This document shows, piece by piece, positions 1 through 12,016 of a DNA stretch of 64,000 nt. Source of the stretch: Pomphorhynchus laevis (lineage: Eukaryota > Acanthocephala > Palaeacanthocephala > Echinorhynchida > Pomphorhynchidae). How positions within the stretch are numbered: position 1 is the stretch's first letter; each line of letters begins with the position of its first letter. Made by a program: the position numbers and the translations under genes. The stretch lies in assembly GCA_012934845.2 (NCBI GenBank), contig WNNJ02002239.1, positions 62,001 to 126,000 on the forward strand, read 5' to 3'. A model generated the notes under the pieces. That model worked only from the letters and a program-made list of their open reading frames with translations, did not search any database and had not been told where the DNA came from.

Positions 1-286
1 AGCGATTATAAGCATTTCCCTGTTTTTAATAAACTCACATATTGGATAACATCTATCATATTGAAATATTTAATATATAATTTAGTTGAATTTTAAATTA
101 TTTTATATTTCAAATATAATCGGGTTAAAACAATTGTATTGGTTATATTACATACAAGTTTAAACACAAGCTTAAATACACAATAATATATACAAGATAG
201 ATATCAACAACAAAGTCAAAGCTATCAAAGTATCAATTAACTGATTACAATCAAATATAAATAATCATATATATCATACAACAATG

Positions 287-372
287 AACGATATTCTACG
301 AACGGTATTAATCGATAAACGATATTCTACGAACGGTATTCATCGACAAATGATATTCGACGAACGAATTAA
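287..372. repeat. 31-bp tandem repeat, about 2.8 copies
   Basis: A unit starting AACGATATTCTACGAACGG recurs at 287 and 318 and, in diverged form, near 349. The rest of 1-430 is AT-rich with no open frame or recognisable element. It may be intergenic sequence or the 5' flank of the LINE that follows. Confidence 0.7.
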
Positions 373-429
373 CAATGTGTAAGCAGAAAAAGATTATTTT
401 TTTTCATTAAAGCAGGATACGATATTGGG

Positions 430-3400
430 CCAAAATCTGCAATCAAACAAAAACCTGATTGTTACTCTCGAAAGGGGTTGATACTCAGCGGACTGTGAAA
501 TGTGGACAATTGTGAATGTCCCTGAGTCTTCGAGAAGTAAAATTAAAACGGCGCCGCTTTTATGTGGATTTTGAACGGCTGCTAAATTACATTACTATTC
601 TACGTCAACTCAAAGGATCGGCCAAACAATTTTTCTATATCGAAAAATTTGATTGAACTAGTAATGGCGTCTTCTATCCAAAACGACCAGTCTCATGATT
701 TATCTGTAGAATTGGATGTCCCAACTTGTGTCTGCTTAGATACAGTTGTACATACGCTCTCCCGTTGTAGTAATGCATTTGGTGTTGTTGATGACTGTCA
801 ATTTCAAACAATTGAAAACGACAAGACGCGGTCTTTATTGCTGAATATTAAATCTCAGTGCGTTACTTTTGGTAGCAAACTTAAACTAGAGACAAGGATC
901 GATGCAAACTTATAAATACCAAATCTCAGATCGTTTCCTCAAACTGTACAGCTCTCAATTATAATCGTATTAGCTCTAACCGATTCTATAATGTGTTATT
1001 CGATGGTATTCCTGAATTAAATGCTGAGAATTCTCAGGCCCGTGTAGATGATGAAATATCTAATTTACGTGATGTTTTTTTCAGTTCTTGCTGAAGGGCG
1101 ATGAAGAGTTAGCTTATTGTCTAGAAGTTCGAAAATTATTCCGTCTTGGTAAAAAGTCAACTGATAAGCCTAGATTATTAAAAGTTGCACTATTTTCTCC
1201 ACAACATGCAAGTCATTTATTAATCCGTGGTTACCGTTTGAAAGGCCGTTCGTATCGAATACTCCGCGATTTATCTTCAGAAGAGCAATTAAAGTTAAGA
1301 TAAGCAAATAGTGAATTACGAAGTCGTCTATCTAAAGTGGAAACTAATCTTTGTATACGAAATTTTCGGATTGTCAGATTGCGCCCAGTTGTTCGTTGGA
1401 ACAGTAATTTTCTTGATTGTCGGCTATTCACACCGCGCTCAAGTACATACTATCACAGTCGAGAAAGTAGTGTGGATACCAATTAACCGCAACCATCGTG
1501 CAATAAAGTTGGTACAAATATATCATTTGGGTGTTTAATCTTATTTAGTAGCCTTTATTGTAATACTTCGAAATTCCCTAAATGCAATATGTTCGAGATA
1601 TTTTTCTATTTCAGAAGTTTCTAATGTATGTGACCCTAATAGTTTTTTTAAAAGTCTCAACTTCCAAATCGGATATGAATATATTGGTATTAATTTTTGT
1701 GTGTTATATCGTTCTCCATCCATGGTCACAGATTGTGGTCTAAAATCCAATTTACAATCAGTATGCCTCTGTTCACATTTTATTCTCTAAGGATATTATA
1801 ATCTCCCACGTTCTAATTGGGCAGAATCTCTATTTTATGGTGAAAGCACTGTGGAAACAGAAATTTCTAAATTCCTTTCTGATGAGCTTCCGCTATTCCA
1901 GCACGTTCAACAGCCGACTTGTTTCTCATACAGAGTAGGTTATGCGCTTGATTTGATGTTTATCAAACATGTTGATGATATAGCCAGTGTCAGCAAACAA
2001 TAATTTTGAAGCGTAATTGGTCAAGGATGAATATTTAACATGCTTTAACTTTCTGTCATCGTTACCCGCTCTCGTTTGTGACAACATATAGAGTCCTACT
2101 GGGAACTATTTACGATTACCTTTTGAAATTATCTGATATATTTGCTCCAATGCGTGCGATTTCTCAAATAGCTCATCTTCCTGCATGGATTGATCGAGAC
2201 ATCAAGCAGTCATTTAATATTCGAAATAGCTTATGGAAGTTATACCGCTCACATCCCGAACTCATTGCAAGCTATAAATGCCAAAAATCTTTGTTCTAGA
2301 TTAAAAGTTTCAAAACGCGATAAATTTGAATATGCAATCGTTAGCGGCGTGAACCGCAATCCCAAATTATTCTGGTCCTATGTTCCCTGGAACAGAACAC
2401 TCAATACTGAAATCAAAATTGTGCATACATGTGAAGGTCCAGACACAAGTGAAAATGACATTACTGAAATCTTGCTTGATCATTTTCAGTACCATCAAAT
2501 TCTTCACACTCATCATTCACTTGGTATGGCTGTCCAATAACACATAATCCATGTTTTGTTCCAATATCCGACGAAGAAGTCGAAGTCACTTTTGCTCATG
2601 TCAATCCGTAAGTGCTTCCTGTCCTGATGATAAATCTCCATTACTACTCAAGACCTTATCAAACTACTTGGTCTCTTTTCTTGTCAATATCTTCCAGAAT
2701 AGTCTTATCACTGTAGGTGCGCCTGACTTGTGGGAAATTTGCGATTATTGTCCCTGTTCAAAAAAACACATTGTGACTTCTTGTAGTGATTATTGACCAA
2801 TAAGCCTGGCGAGTTCGATATGCAAAGTTCTTGAAAAATTAGTGGCTCGTAGAATTTGGAGTCACTTAAACACTCATATAGTCATAGCGTCTTCTCAGCA
2901 TGGATCCCATCACGGTAGATCATGTCTGTCTAATTTACTATGCTCGCGAAATGTGGACTTAGGCACTTAGTTTTGGCAATTCAATTGATGCAATTATTGA
3001 CTTTTTGAGAGCCTTCGATCGAGTTCTACATGAAAGTTTGATTAGCTTGTTGTCTCATTATGGAGTTTCTTCGTTGCTGTGTAGGTGGATCGGCGTTTTC
3101 CTCCGAAATAGATTTTTTATAGTTCGAGTTATAAGCCATTTATTCTCACCAAACCTGTAAATTGTAGAGTACCGCATGGCACTATACTCGGTCCTATTTT
3201 CTTTGTTGTTTACCTTAATGACTTGCTGTTAAGAATCCAGAATCTTTGTTCGGCTTTCGCGGATGATCTCAAACTTTAGTCTCTTAATATCAACGATACG
3301 TATGGTCGGGCCCTATATGACGACCTTGATCGAATACACAAATGGAGTGTAGCTACGGGTATGACTTAACTTAGATAAATGTGTACATATGAAACTAAGA

Positions 3401-3840
3401 AAAAGTAAAAGATCATGGATTTCGATTGTGGGTTCATAAATCTAAGTTGTATCTGAGTGTATGAATTTGGGTGTCATTTTGCACAGGGCATCGAAAACTC
3501 GCTCAAATACTGACTTTATTTATGATAAAGCAATGAAAGCTATATATTGCATCAAAAATACGTTTGCAAGACTACCCCCATTAAGTTTTAAGCGACTATT
3601 TTGTGCGTTGGTTGGCCTAAACTTTCTATTTTACTGAATCTTGACATTGTGATAGCGATGACCTTGCTAGTAATCGTATCCGATTATTAGGTTACTCTGT
3701 TTTCGACAAAGCCGTCCCTTTCTAAGCGAATGCCATGCTCCCCTTTCGAACTATTATGGCATCATTGCCCTTTCTAGTCATCATCTTCTCCGAAATAGAT
3801 ACGTGCTCATTTTATTCGAAAAACGTTCGAAATTCTCTGA
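430..3840 (+). mobile_element. LINE family A, copy 1, decayed full-length relic
   Basis: This is a non-LTR retrotransposon relic of the same family as the nearly intact copy at 51.5-55.7 kb. A remnant of the N-terminal Cys-rich (PHD-like) motif of ORF1 is visible around 490-590. The conserved ORF1 core, containing KLFRLGKKSTDKPRLLKV, sits at 1088-1303; the intact copy has SLFRLGKKNEERPRLLKV. Reverse-transcriptase pieces follow: a palm segment with ...FDRVLHESLISLLSHYG near 3015-3070 and an FADDLK-like motif near 3255-3275. The reading frame is broken many times throughout. The 3' boundary is judged from loss of similarity near 3.84 kb, and no poly(A) or microsatellite tail is evident. The element is clearly dead, and much older than the copy at 51.5 kb. 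Confidence 0.75.
1088..1303 (+). pseudogene. LINE A ORF1 conserved core (relic)
   Basis: This 71-residue open stretch holds the LFRLGKK...RPRLLKV...GYRLKGR...RILRDLS block, which aligns residue by residue with ORF1 of the intact family A LINE (about 52,405-52,560). In LINEs of this kind the region lies downstream of a Cys-rich motif and probably binds RNA. It begins and ends inside the element and has no start codon of its own, so it is an island of preserved frame and not a gene. Confidence 0.7.
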
Positions 3841-3996
3841 CAAATTTCACTTATACCATCATCCTTAATCGACGCTATCATATACGGCCCAGGTTATAGT
3901 ACACCTTACACCACTTTCATTGTCGAACTCTTTGATTTACACCCACACACACTTCATCTTAAATCTATAAGTTGTCCACACACATCCCAAAATTCG

Positions 3997-4845
3997 ATGG
4001 CGCTCCATCTCCCCTATGTGTCTTCTCCACTAGACTCTTTCGCCTCCACACACGGTTTCCGCCTCGGCCTCCTAAACACTAGATATATTCTCAATAAATC
4101 CAATCTTATCCTCAACCTATTCACCAAGCAATCCATCGATCTCTTCTGCCTCACAGAATCCTGGCACTCGTATTCCGACCACCTTTCCATTCGCTGTCTG
4201 CTCTCTGCTGGTTGCTCCCTAGTCGAATCCGCCCGCCCCTTCAGCTTATACCATTCTAAATTCGCTAATCATGGCAGCATCATCACATTCGCACGTCACC
4301 GCGCGTCTCTTCGCAAACTCAATCCCTCTTTCACACCTTGCTCTTTTGAATTGCTCACTTGTCGTTCTTCTACCCCGATCACTCTAGATCTCGCCATTGT
4401 ATACCGTCCTGGTTCATCAGCTCCTACATCCTTATTTTTTACCGAATTCGCTGACCTTATGTCCCATTGTTCTTTATCCTCAATCCCTTCAATCGTTCTT
4501 GGCGACTTCAACATCCGCCTAGACCGTCCCTCTTCCACGGATTCTATCGGGTTAATCAACATTCTATCCAACTACAATTACAAACTAATTTCCACTGTCC
4601 CCATACATATTCTTGGTGGGGCACTCGACATCCTCGCCGTCCCTGATCATTTTGTTGCATACACCTCACTGTCCACCTCTGATCCTGGTCTATCTGATCA
4701 CTTTCTCGTCACCCTTGATCTCACTTACAACCACACCCCTCCTCACACACCTACAATCCTACGTCGCCCTTGGAGAAATCTTGACCTCTCCATTCTCCGC
4801 TCTGCCTTACTCAAATCGTCTCTATCATATCCCACAATAACATAG
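3997..4845 (+). pseudogene. LINE B endonuclease domain (APE type)
   Basis: This open frame of 282 residues encodes an apurinic-endonuclease-like nicking domain, used by LINEs to open the target DNA. Visible motifs in order are the GLLNTRYILNK N-terminal block (residues ~24-35), the TESW catalytic glutamate motif (~53), the IVLGDFNIRLD motif (~166) and the C-terminal GLSDHFLV motif (~228). All four fit the exonuclease-endonuclease-phosphatase fold. Translation would begin at the ATG at 3997, but the natural start may lie upstream. The frame ends at 4845, before the RT domain, so ORF2 is broken here. Confidence 0.75.
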
Positions 4846-4908
4846 TCATCTCCTTACGATCTCGCCTTTCTTTTCGACTCTAAACTCATATCCACTCTCG
4901 ATCTTCTC

Positions 4909-6640
4909 TTGCCTATCAAGTCTCACCCACACCGTCGCTTTCACCGTGCCCAATGGATTGACATCCAATGCCTACTCCCAAAGCGTCGACTCCGCCATGC
5001 TTTTCGAGTCTATCACCGCTCTCTCAGACGTGATTTCCGCTCGATCACTCCGTCTTTCCGTGATTCCTATCTTGCTCTTCGCCGGTCTCATCTCAACCTA
5101 CTACGTACCAAATGCAACTACTTCTGGCAGCATAAAATCATCACTTCATTCAACTCTAAGACTTTCTGGCATACTTTTAACTCAATCCTGGCTTGCTCTT
5201 CTTCGCCGTGCAATATTAATCCCAATGATTGTTCGTCATTTCTCCAGACCAAAGTATCCACGTTGCTCTCTCACACCCCGGTCTCCATCCTATCCAACTC
5301 TGCCCCGCCTAGCCTCATCCTTCCTGAACTCTTTCATCTTCTCCCTGTCTCACCTTCCGAAGTCTCATCTGTTCTTAAGTCCTTGCCCAGCAAAACCTCA
5401 CCTGCCGATCCCCTGCCTACCCACATACTTAAATCCATATGCTCATCGATATCCCCTTTTCTCACAACCTTGTTTAACTCGTCCATCCGCAGTCGTATAT
5501 TCCCTTCACACTGGAAATCCGCGATCGTTCGTCTCCCCCTTAAGAAATAATCGCTCGACCCCTCCCTTCCTTCTAGCTATCGTCCCATTTCACTACTTTC
5601 TACTCTTTCTAAGCTCTTAGAACGCCTCATCTTAATACAGATCAACGCTTATCTCTCTTCATCCAATCTGTACCCTCCTTTCCAATCCACTTTCCGCTCT
5701 AATCAGTTTACATAAATCGCCTGCATGAAAGTTTACAACGACTTACTCATTTCTCGAGGCAAAACTCTATATAGTGTTCTCATCTCCCTTGACCTCTCCT
5801 TCGCCTTCGACATTGTCGACCACTCCGTCCTCCTTTCTCACCTTCGTTATGATTACGTCTTTTCTTCTTCCTCCATAGCATGATTATCCTCATATCTGTT
5901 CGACCGTTCTTTTCGCGTCTGTTCTAATTCATCATCCTCCCCTCCCATCCCTATTTTTTGCGGGGTCCCACAAGGTTCAGTCCTAGGTCCCCTGCTTTTC
6001 TCTTTTCTGCTTGGTGATCTCTCTCCGTTTATTAGACCTTTTTCCTTTAACGTCATGCAATACGCCGACGACATCCTCATCTATGTTTATGCACCCGCAC
6101 ATCGCATACACGATATCGGCAATTCTGCCTCCAACTGTCTTTTTTCTATCTACGAACGTCTCTCCAATCTCCATCTCGTTCTAAACCCCGACAAGTCTAA
6201 AATAATGTGGATCATCCCTCGTAAACCACACATATCTTCTCCCACTGTAGTTCTTGCCTGATCGATCATCCCCATAGTCCACAATCTCACTTTCTTAGGC
6301 TTCCATTTCGATAATCACCTTTATCTTAAACCATTTGTCTGTGACAAGGTCCGCTCGTCTAACTTAATTCTCTGTTACATCCGCCGTATCCGCCCCCTTG
6401 TCAACTTCCGTTCTTGTATGTCTCTTCTTTCAACGCTTCTTTTTCCTAAAATCGATTACCGCCTTAGCCTTTTCGCCAATTCTCCTAAATCCATAATCCT
6501 ACCCCTACAACGAATAATCAACACCGCCGTTCGAGTGCCTTTCGTCTCAGTCGCTTTGACCACACATCCACATATTTTGCCCAAATCTCCTGGCTCACCA
6601 TCCACATCCGTAACAAACTCCGCCTTCTTCTCGTAACTTT
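4909..6640 (+). pseudogene. LINE B reverse transcriptase, broken in several frames
   Basis: The RT linker and fingers are open at 4909-5550, with SLPSKTSPADPLPTHILK and HWKSAIVRLPLKK. After a stop the same element continues with YRPISLLSTLSKLLERLI (~5578-5631), a palm A motif SLDLSFAFDIVDH (~5785-5825), GVPQGSVLGPLLF (~5955-6000) and MQYADDILIY (6055-6084). The catalytic YADD is therefore still readable. The thumb and C-terminal region extend to about 6.64 kb. At least three in-frame stops are seen (for example just after the LKK at 5550, and near 5713 and 5881), so no full-length enzyme can be made. Confidence 0.75.
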
Positions 6641-6989
6641 TTGTCTCATCGCTATCGGCTCTCTTTTGTTCATCAACCTTCCTTTCTTCGACGACACTCG
6701 CCCCACCTCGCTATCGCTGCGTTCCCGTAATTCCCTCTTACCCCACGTTCCCAATTACTCCAACAACTACGTTCTCCGATCCTTCCTCATCGCCGCCTCA
6801 CTCGCCTGGAATTAACTCCCTCTCGACATCCGCCGCGCTTCCTCCTTTATCACATTTAAACACCTTCTCCGTTCACACCTTCTCGACACATGATTTACAT
6901 TTTTGTTTTGTTGTGGTCATGTAAGCGTGCGCTGGCACGCATTTGCCACGTTAAAAAATAATAATTTTTTTTCACCCATTTACATCTCT

Positions 6990-8050
6990 AAGCGAAAAAA
7001 CGCGTTAGTCGTATAATCTTTTAGCCTGCAAGCATATTGATCCCTGTCAAGAACAACATCATATTGTCTTGATAATATACACATAAAAGTCTTTTTTAAA
7101 ACTTTCGTAACTATAGGTAACATAGAGATTGGCTACAATTTTCTAGAGAAAAAGTTTTGTTAGCGTTTTGAACAAGGACTACCTCACCAGATTTGAATTG
7201 AGCTGGAATCGGGCTCCCAATGAAATTCTTTTGTAAGTGAAAAGAAACAATTTAAGCCAATTCAGTACCAAACCCTTAAAATATTTACACAGAAAGTTCT
7301 TTTCAAGTGTAGATTTTGCTTAGTTTTGAGTGTAATATCACTGTGCACTTCATATTCAGATACTATGGTTTCGATACAGTTTTGATATTCACAATAATAA
7401 ATATTTTCGAGATGTTCAGATTGATATTGAATCAGTTGTTATATAAGATACTTGATAATTATATTGGTTAAGTATATCAATGACTTGCTCGTTGTCTCCT
7501 TCAAAGCCAACTAATCGTCTTTGCGTTTTGGTATGTAATTGTATTTGTTGCCACCAACTTTTTGATCTTTGAGATTTTAGATATTTGTCGAACACAATCC
7601 GCCGCGCTAAACTAATAGAGATTGATAGCTTTTCACAGTAACGAGAGTATACATAGCGATTGCTATTTTTAGAATCTAATCCTTACAGCGTAGCAGATAC
7701 TTTACAACAGGTGCCATCCAACTGGGATTATCTTCATAATATTTTATTTGTCGTTTTAGTATCATTAGATCAACTGCTATCGTAAAAATGACTTTCAAAG
7801 ATATTAGCATATCATCAAACCTTAACTCTCGAAAATTAAGTATACATAGACGTGATCGTACATATTCACAGAAATGAATCATATGATGTTCACTTTTGTC
7901 CAGGAGCTCTTTAATTTGCGTACCTATATGTTGTGAAAAATCCTTGTTGGTCTGAATCGGGATCATATTGGTCTGAATCGGGATCATACTATAATCGGAA
8001 GAAGCTAGGAGAATCAAAAAAGTTGATTTACTGGTGAAGCTGGACATTTG
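6990..8050 (-). mobile_element. LINE fragment (endonuclease end, linker, start of RT)
   Basis: Read on the minus strand, 8047-7676 is open and contains SSDYSMI, a degenerate form of the SDH motif that closes LINE endonucleases. It is followed by a PSWMAPVVKYLLRCKD block, typical of the linker before RT. A second open stretch (~7675-7460) contains ARRIVFDKYLKSQRSKSWW, again linker-like. RT fingers wording (PISMLPIVTKVLKK, then DRDQYACR) follows at ~7160-7010. A 21-bp direct duplication (ATGATCCCGATTCAGACCAA) lies at ~7945-7990. The 5' part is cut off by the Gypsy LTR at 8152. I first took 7676-8047 for a host exon; the continuation into RT motifs argues for a LINE. Confidence 0.55.
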
Positions 8051-8151
8051 TATATACTAGGTCAAGGAAAGCACGGTATTAATGCAGATCATATACGGAA
8101 GTGTTAGCATGTGTTCGTAAAGAGACGTTTTTGTCTTACGTTTTTGTTTTA

Positions 8152-8217
8152 TGTTATATTAATTTGATTTAGTTTTATTCTAGATTACTTTGTGTTGAAT
8201 AAAACCTACTTGGTTTA
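8152..8217 (+). repeat. 5' LTR, left part, of the Gypsy element
   Basis: These 66 bp match the 3' LTR (19,780 onward) at all but one position and end in TGGTTTA. That heptamer recurs at 15,728, where the remaining 10 bp of the LTR (AGCTACAACA) complete it. Confidence 0.85.
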
Positions 8218-8627
8218 ATTAAATCAGCTAACTGAGTCTACGTATTTAATATAATTATAAAATAAACAAAACATAATAATGCTAAATCAAAATTTAATAA
8301 TTAAATAATAAAATTAATAATTGTTTTTAGATTTTCTATAATTTAAATCAAGTTAAAAAAATGAAATTTAAAATAAACGTCATTTTTATGAATTGACTAA
8401 TAAATAACAGACGTTGTATCAGAATAAGAATTAGAGGTCATCAGGAGGAACTGCTATGCTATCAGGTTTCGGCCCCTAACTCCTCTACCCAACATAGCAG
8501 CGGAGCCAAATACATGCTAATGATGTATTTCCTCTGGAATAACTATCTAGTATCTTATTCTAATACAAAGTATATTATTTATTATCCATCCATAAAAATT
8601 TGGCACTTAAGAGTTTAAATTTATTCT
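8218..8627 (-). other. Naiad 3' UTR with stem-loops
   Basis: This non-coding segment recurs at 51.0-51.4 kb and ~61.98-62.22 kb, which defines the family's 3' end. Two inverted repeats can form stem-loops: 8451-8458 with 8493-8500 (CTGCTATG/CATAGCAG), and 8508-8515 with 8523-8530 (AAATACAT/ATGTATTT). The second is conserved in the 51-kb copy. A CTGATGA heptamer is present on the minus strand near 8436 but lacks a matching GAAA, so I do not call a hammerhead here. Confidence 0.6.
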
Positions 8628-9507
8628 TTATATATTGTGTTGATTCATATATTTTACTATTTTCTGCTTGATGTTGTTTTTATAGTAACCTAGTTTAAAA
8701 TATGTATCTATTAAATTATTTAAATGATTTTGAAGAAAGCCAATATCATTACATATTGTTGCAATTCTTAAAATTTCATTATTTAATGTATTATATTTTA
8801 TATTATATGGATATGCATGAATGCTCATGCAAAAATATGTTTCTTGTAAATTTAAATATGTCATCCTTACGATATAAATTAATAGTAGTTTTAGTTAATG
8901 TTAATTTAATGTTCATATCTAGATATACACCTTATTTATCATTAATATTGGTTTTGTTAAGAATAAGGCTTTCTGGATAAATGTGCTCACTAATTGAATA
9001 AAAATTATTAGAATTAAATACACATATATCATCAATGTATCGAAACATATATTTCATATATTTATATTGTTTAGATTTAGTTTTTACACAGTTATGAACA
9101 AATTCATATTCTATAAAGCTTAAAAACAAGTCAGCTACAATTGGGCTACTATTACCACCCAATGGAACACCTTTTACTTGTCTAAATATAGATGTCCCTA
9201 CTTTTAAATAATTTTGATTTATCAAAATATTTCAGGATTCTATTAATTCAATTTTATCCATATATTTATATTTATTTGATGGTTTAATTTTTGTTAGATA
9301 GGCGTTATAATTATTATAACATATATATGTATATATTTTTCCGAATATAAGATTAATTAATTTTACTAACGCTTCTTTAATATCTACTAAATCTAGATTT
9401 GTATAAAGCGTACTAAAATCGTATGTATTTATATTTTGAAAATTTATTCCTTTTGTTTGTTCTAAAAATTCTTTTGTAGAATTAAATTCTTTTGTAAGCA
9501 TATCAGT
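8628..9507 (-). pseudogene. Naiad RT palm and thumb domains (copy 1)
   Basis: Minus-strand reading gives TYDFSTLYTNLDLVDI (RT motif A, ~9425-9375), then FRQVKGVPLGGNSSPIVADL (~9200-9140, the motif equivalent to the GxPxG block) and MFRYIDDICVFNSNNF (~9050-9000, catalytic YIDD). After that comes a conserved tail (NTLNNEILRIATICNDIGF) down to 8628. The same segment is found at 55,676-56,112. The sequence is split into a few open stretches. Reverse transcriptase copies element RNA at the nicked target, and the YIDD variant is usual in PLEs. Confidence 0.85.
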
Positions 9508-9511
9508 TAAT

Positions 9512-10130
9512 GGCGTGCTTCTGCCAAAGACAACTGCGTTCAAATATCTGGGATCAGTCATCTCCAGCACAGGAGGAGTGGCAAAAGACGTCACCACTCG
9601 CATCAACGCAAGCTGGACAAAATGGAGAGCAGCCACTGGAGTTTTGTGCGACAAACGCATGCCAGACAAACTCAAATCGAAGTTCTACAGAAGCGTAATA
9701 CGGCCTGTAGCAATGTACGGTGCTGAGTGCTGGGCAATGACAGCAGAAGCAGAACGTAAGCTTGGATGCATGGAAACCAAAATGCTAAGGTGGATCGCAG
9801 GAAAGACTCGCCTAGATCATGTCCGTAACGAAGACATCCGCAAGCGATTTGGCGTAGCACCCATAGCAGACAAACTGAGAGAATCAAGGCTGCGATGGTA
9901 TGGACATGTAATGAGGGCAGACGTGAACACATTAGCGCAGGCACCATTTCAAATCGAGGTCGACGGAAAGAGACCAATAGGAAGACCACAGAAAAGATGG
10001 ATGGATACCCTTCTTAAGGACATGAAAATGGTCGGACTCACGCCCAAAGACGCAGCAAAGAAGGCATTTTGGCGTCAACGATCGTGGCAAGCGGACCCCG
10101 TCATACGGGATAAACGCTAAGAAGAAGAAG
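9512..10130 (+). mobile_element. 5'-truncated RTE-type LINE inserted in the Naiad element
   Basis: A plus-strand open frame (9515-10,120, 201 aa) carries the C-terminal part of an RTE-like RT: TTAFKYLGSVIS, MYGAECWAMT, MLRWIAGKTRLD, SRLRWYGHVMR and KRPIGRPQKRW, all typical of RTE/BovB 3' ends. It ends with TAA followed by a short (AAG)n tail, and the 5' part is missing. The pentamer TTAAT flanks it on both sides (9507-9511 and 10,133-10,137), a plausible target-site duplication. The surrounding Naiad RT frame resumes beyond it. Being uninterrupted, it is younger than the Naiad copy. Confidence 0.85.
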
Positions 10131-10206
10131 AATTAATACTAAAATAGTGTTTTTTATACCAGTATTAATTTCGATTACCTTGCAATATTTTTAAAGTGTG
10201 CTTTAG

Positions 10207-10851
10207 TTACTGTATTTTATTCATATAGACAGAAAGTGGTTTTAATGTACATTTAAACACACTACATATGAACCTAGGTTTTATTGGATTTTTATGTAAT
10301 TTTGGATTCCAATATAATATAGGTATAGTTTTATTATCTAAGTCAACCTTTATACCCTTTTTATCCATTATAGAACAGTGACTTGTAATAATTGTTTCTA
10401 AACTTAACTCACTACGTTCATATGTTGGATTTACATTTAAATCATTAGAATTAACCTCTTTCATTAGTATATCATAATAAAGCTTTTTGCATATAAAGAC
10501 ATAGTTATTGCTAGCTTTATCAATAGTTGTTATTATATAGTTATCCTTTAAGTTAGTAAGTTCTTTATACATATCTTTATTAATTTTATCTTTTCTTTTA
10601 TAATTGTTTGTTATTTTCATTTTATTTTTAATTTTATCAAATATATAATCTTTGCAAATTTTTATCTTAGATATATTCGAGCTTTCACTGTTAATCAGCT
10701 TACTAAAGTAAGCAATTAAATTATTATATAACGAATTGTAAATTTTATTTTTGTCGTTGTTATTATTTAATCTATATTTATACCCTTTTGATAGCATTTT
10801 CCTTAATTCATTGTTTTCAATTAATTCTAGATTATGGGTACATATGCTCAT
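10207..10851 (-). pseudogene. Naiad RT N-terminal/fingers region (copy 1)
   Basis: This 214-residue open stretch begins just after a CCHH-like signature (CNCKSLSF...H...CTHNLELIENNELRKML, ~10,905-10,800), a mark of the Naiad group. It then holds TIDKASNNYVFICKK (~residues 110-125) and the motif ILYWNPKLHKNPIKPRFI (~177-194), a form of the PLE fingers block. The reading runs on at 10,206 with matching sequence to the RTE insertion point. No start codon is implied, because this is the middle of a larger PLE reading frame. Confidence 0.8.
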
Positions 10852-11183
10852 TTATTTTATCAAAACTAAGACTTTTACAATTGCATTCTGTTTCCATTGT
10901 GTTTCTAATATTATCGTTACATACTGATTTTAATTCTTTTTATAATTACAAATTTTTCGTCCTAATGGTGGTAGGAGTTTATACCTTATTTTAGGAATAT
11001 ATTTACTTAAATCTGACCCTATTATTTCTTTACTTTTAGAATTATTTAAAAGTCCGGCTATATTTATGTTATCTATACATTTATTAATGAAGTTTATGGT
11101 TAATGTATATTTTCTATTGTTATTATTAACATTTATTGTACGATTATAGTATTTTGTATTTGAATAACTGTCTATTATACAAC

Positions 11184-11861
11184 TTAGCCTTCATAGTCGT
11201 TAATTAATTTTTGATTTATTATACATATGATATCTTTAGAAAAACGTCTTATATTTACATTAAGATCGTTTAGCTTATTATCTCTTAAAAGTTGTTTTAA
11301 TATTTCTAATCGTTCATTTATATACATATCTTTTTTAATATTTTTAACTCTATTTTTCCTATTCCTTTTATCACAATGATTTCTTGGTTTGCGTTTTACT
11401 GGATTATTATAATATAGTTGTTTATTATGTATTATACTACTTCTGCCAATTCCTTGTACCACGTCATTCAATCCTAATGGGTACATGGAATTAAGCGTTT
11501 TAATCCAAAAATCTTATTTTTCAAATAGTTTTTGATTTAATATTGAAATGTTTTCTTCGATAATATGTTCTAAAATAAATAATTTACAGTTTTTAATATC
11601 ATGTCCTATTAATCTCATATGTTTATGAAATATAGTTTGACTATTATGCTGTATATTATATATGTGTTGCCTAAACCTAGTTTTTAACATTTGATATGTT
11701 TTTCCTATATATTGCAATCCACATGTACATTGTATAAGATACACTACACCTGCGGTATTGCAGTTACAATTATTATTAATATTTAATGAAAAACATTTGT
11801 TTGACGTATTACTTACGATACAATTATTATTTATAAATGTCGGAGCGTTTAAAGAACTCAA
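11184..11861 (-). pseudogene. Naiad GIY-YIG endonuclease, N-terminal position (copy 1)
   Basis: Minus-strand translation from 11,861 gives CNCNTAGVVYLIQCTC, then GLQYIGKTYQMLKTRFRQH, the GIY-YIG core with its downstream arginine. Next come HMRLIGHDI, LFILEHI and, after one interruption, FWIKTLNSMYPLGLND, the usual end of this nuclease. A Lys/Arg-rich stretch follows (to 11,184). GIY-YIG nucleases nick target DNA for PLE integration. The domain lies upstream of the RT on the coding strand, opposite to the canonical PLEs in this same window at 40-42 and 57-58 kb. Confidence 0.88.
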
Positions 11862-12016
11862 TGAAAACTAATTTTCCTGCCAATGCAATAAACGAGGTAA
11901 GTGGAGATTTAGCTTCTCTTGAATATATTTCGGAGGGGGAACTCCCCCGGTACCAAAATTATCCAACCTCGTGATTATCAGACTTTTGGTGCCTCTGGAA
12001 AGGCAGAACATGTTCA

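Larger units (their letters stand above)
3860..6960 (+). mobile_element. LINE family B (APE endonuclease + RT), L2/CR1-like
   Basis: This is a strikingly C-rich, T-rich sense strand, quite unlike its AT-rich surroundings. The coding order is endonuclease then reverse transcriptase, as in APE-type LINEs. The 3' UTR ends near 6960 with a short palindromic GC block (GTGCGCTGGCACGC) followed by A/T runs. No target-site duplication was found. The domain order and the RT wording (YRPISLLSTLSKLLER, GVPQGSVLGPLLF, QYADDI) resemble the L2/CR1 group, but the clade is an inference. The coding frame is interrupted several times and the element is inactive. Confidence 0.8.

Noticed and set aside
287-372. 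CRISPR-like array
   Set aside because: Units are contiguous, diverged and without spacers, and the context is eukaryotic.
7676-8047. Possible host exon (123 open codons with plausible splice sites)
   Set aside because: It contains an SDH-like LINE endonuclease motif and a linker-like PSWMAPVVKYLL block, and the sequence downstream on the same strand reads as LINE linker and RT.
8400-8540. Hammerhead ribozyme in the Naiad 3' UTR
   Set aside because: A CTGATGA heptamer exists on the minus strand and a GAAA lies nearby, but no matching stem II can be drawn in either order. Only ordinary stem-loops are supported.
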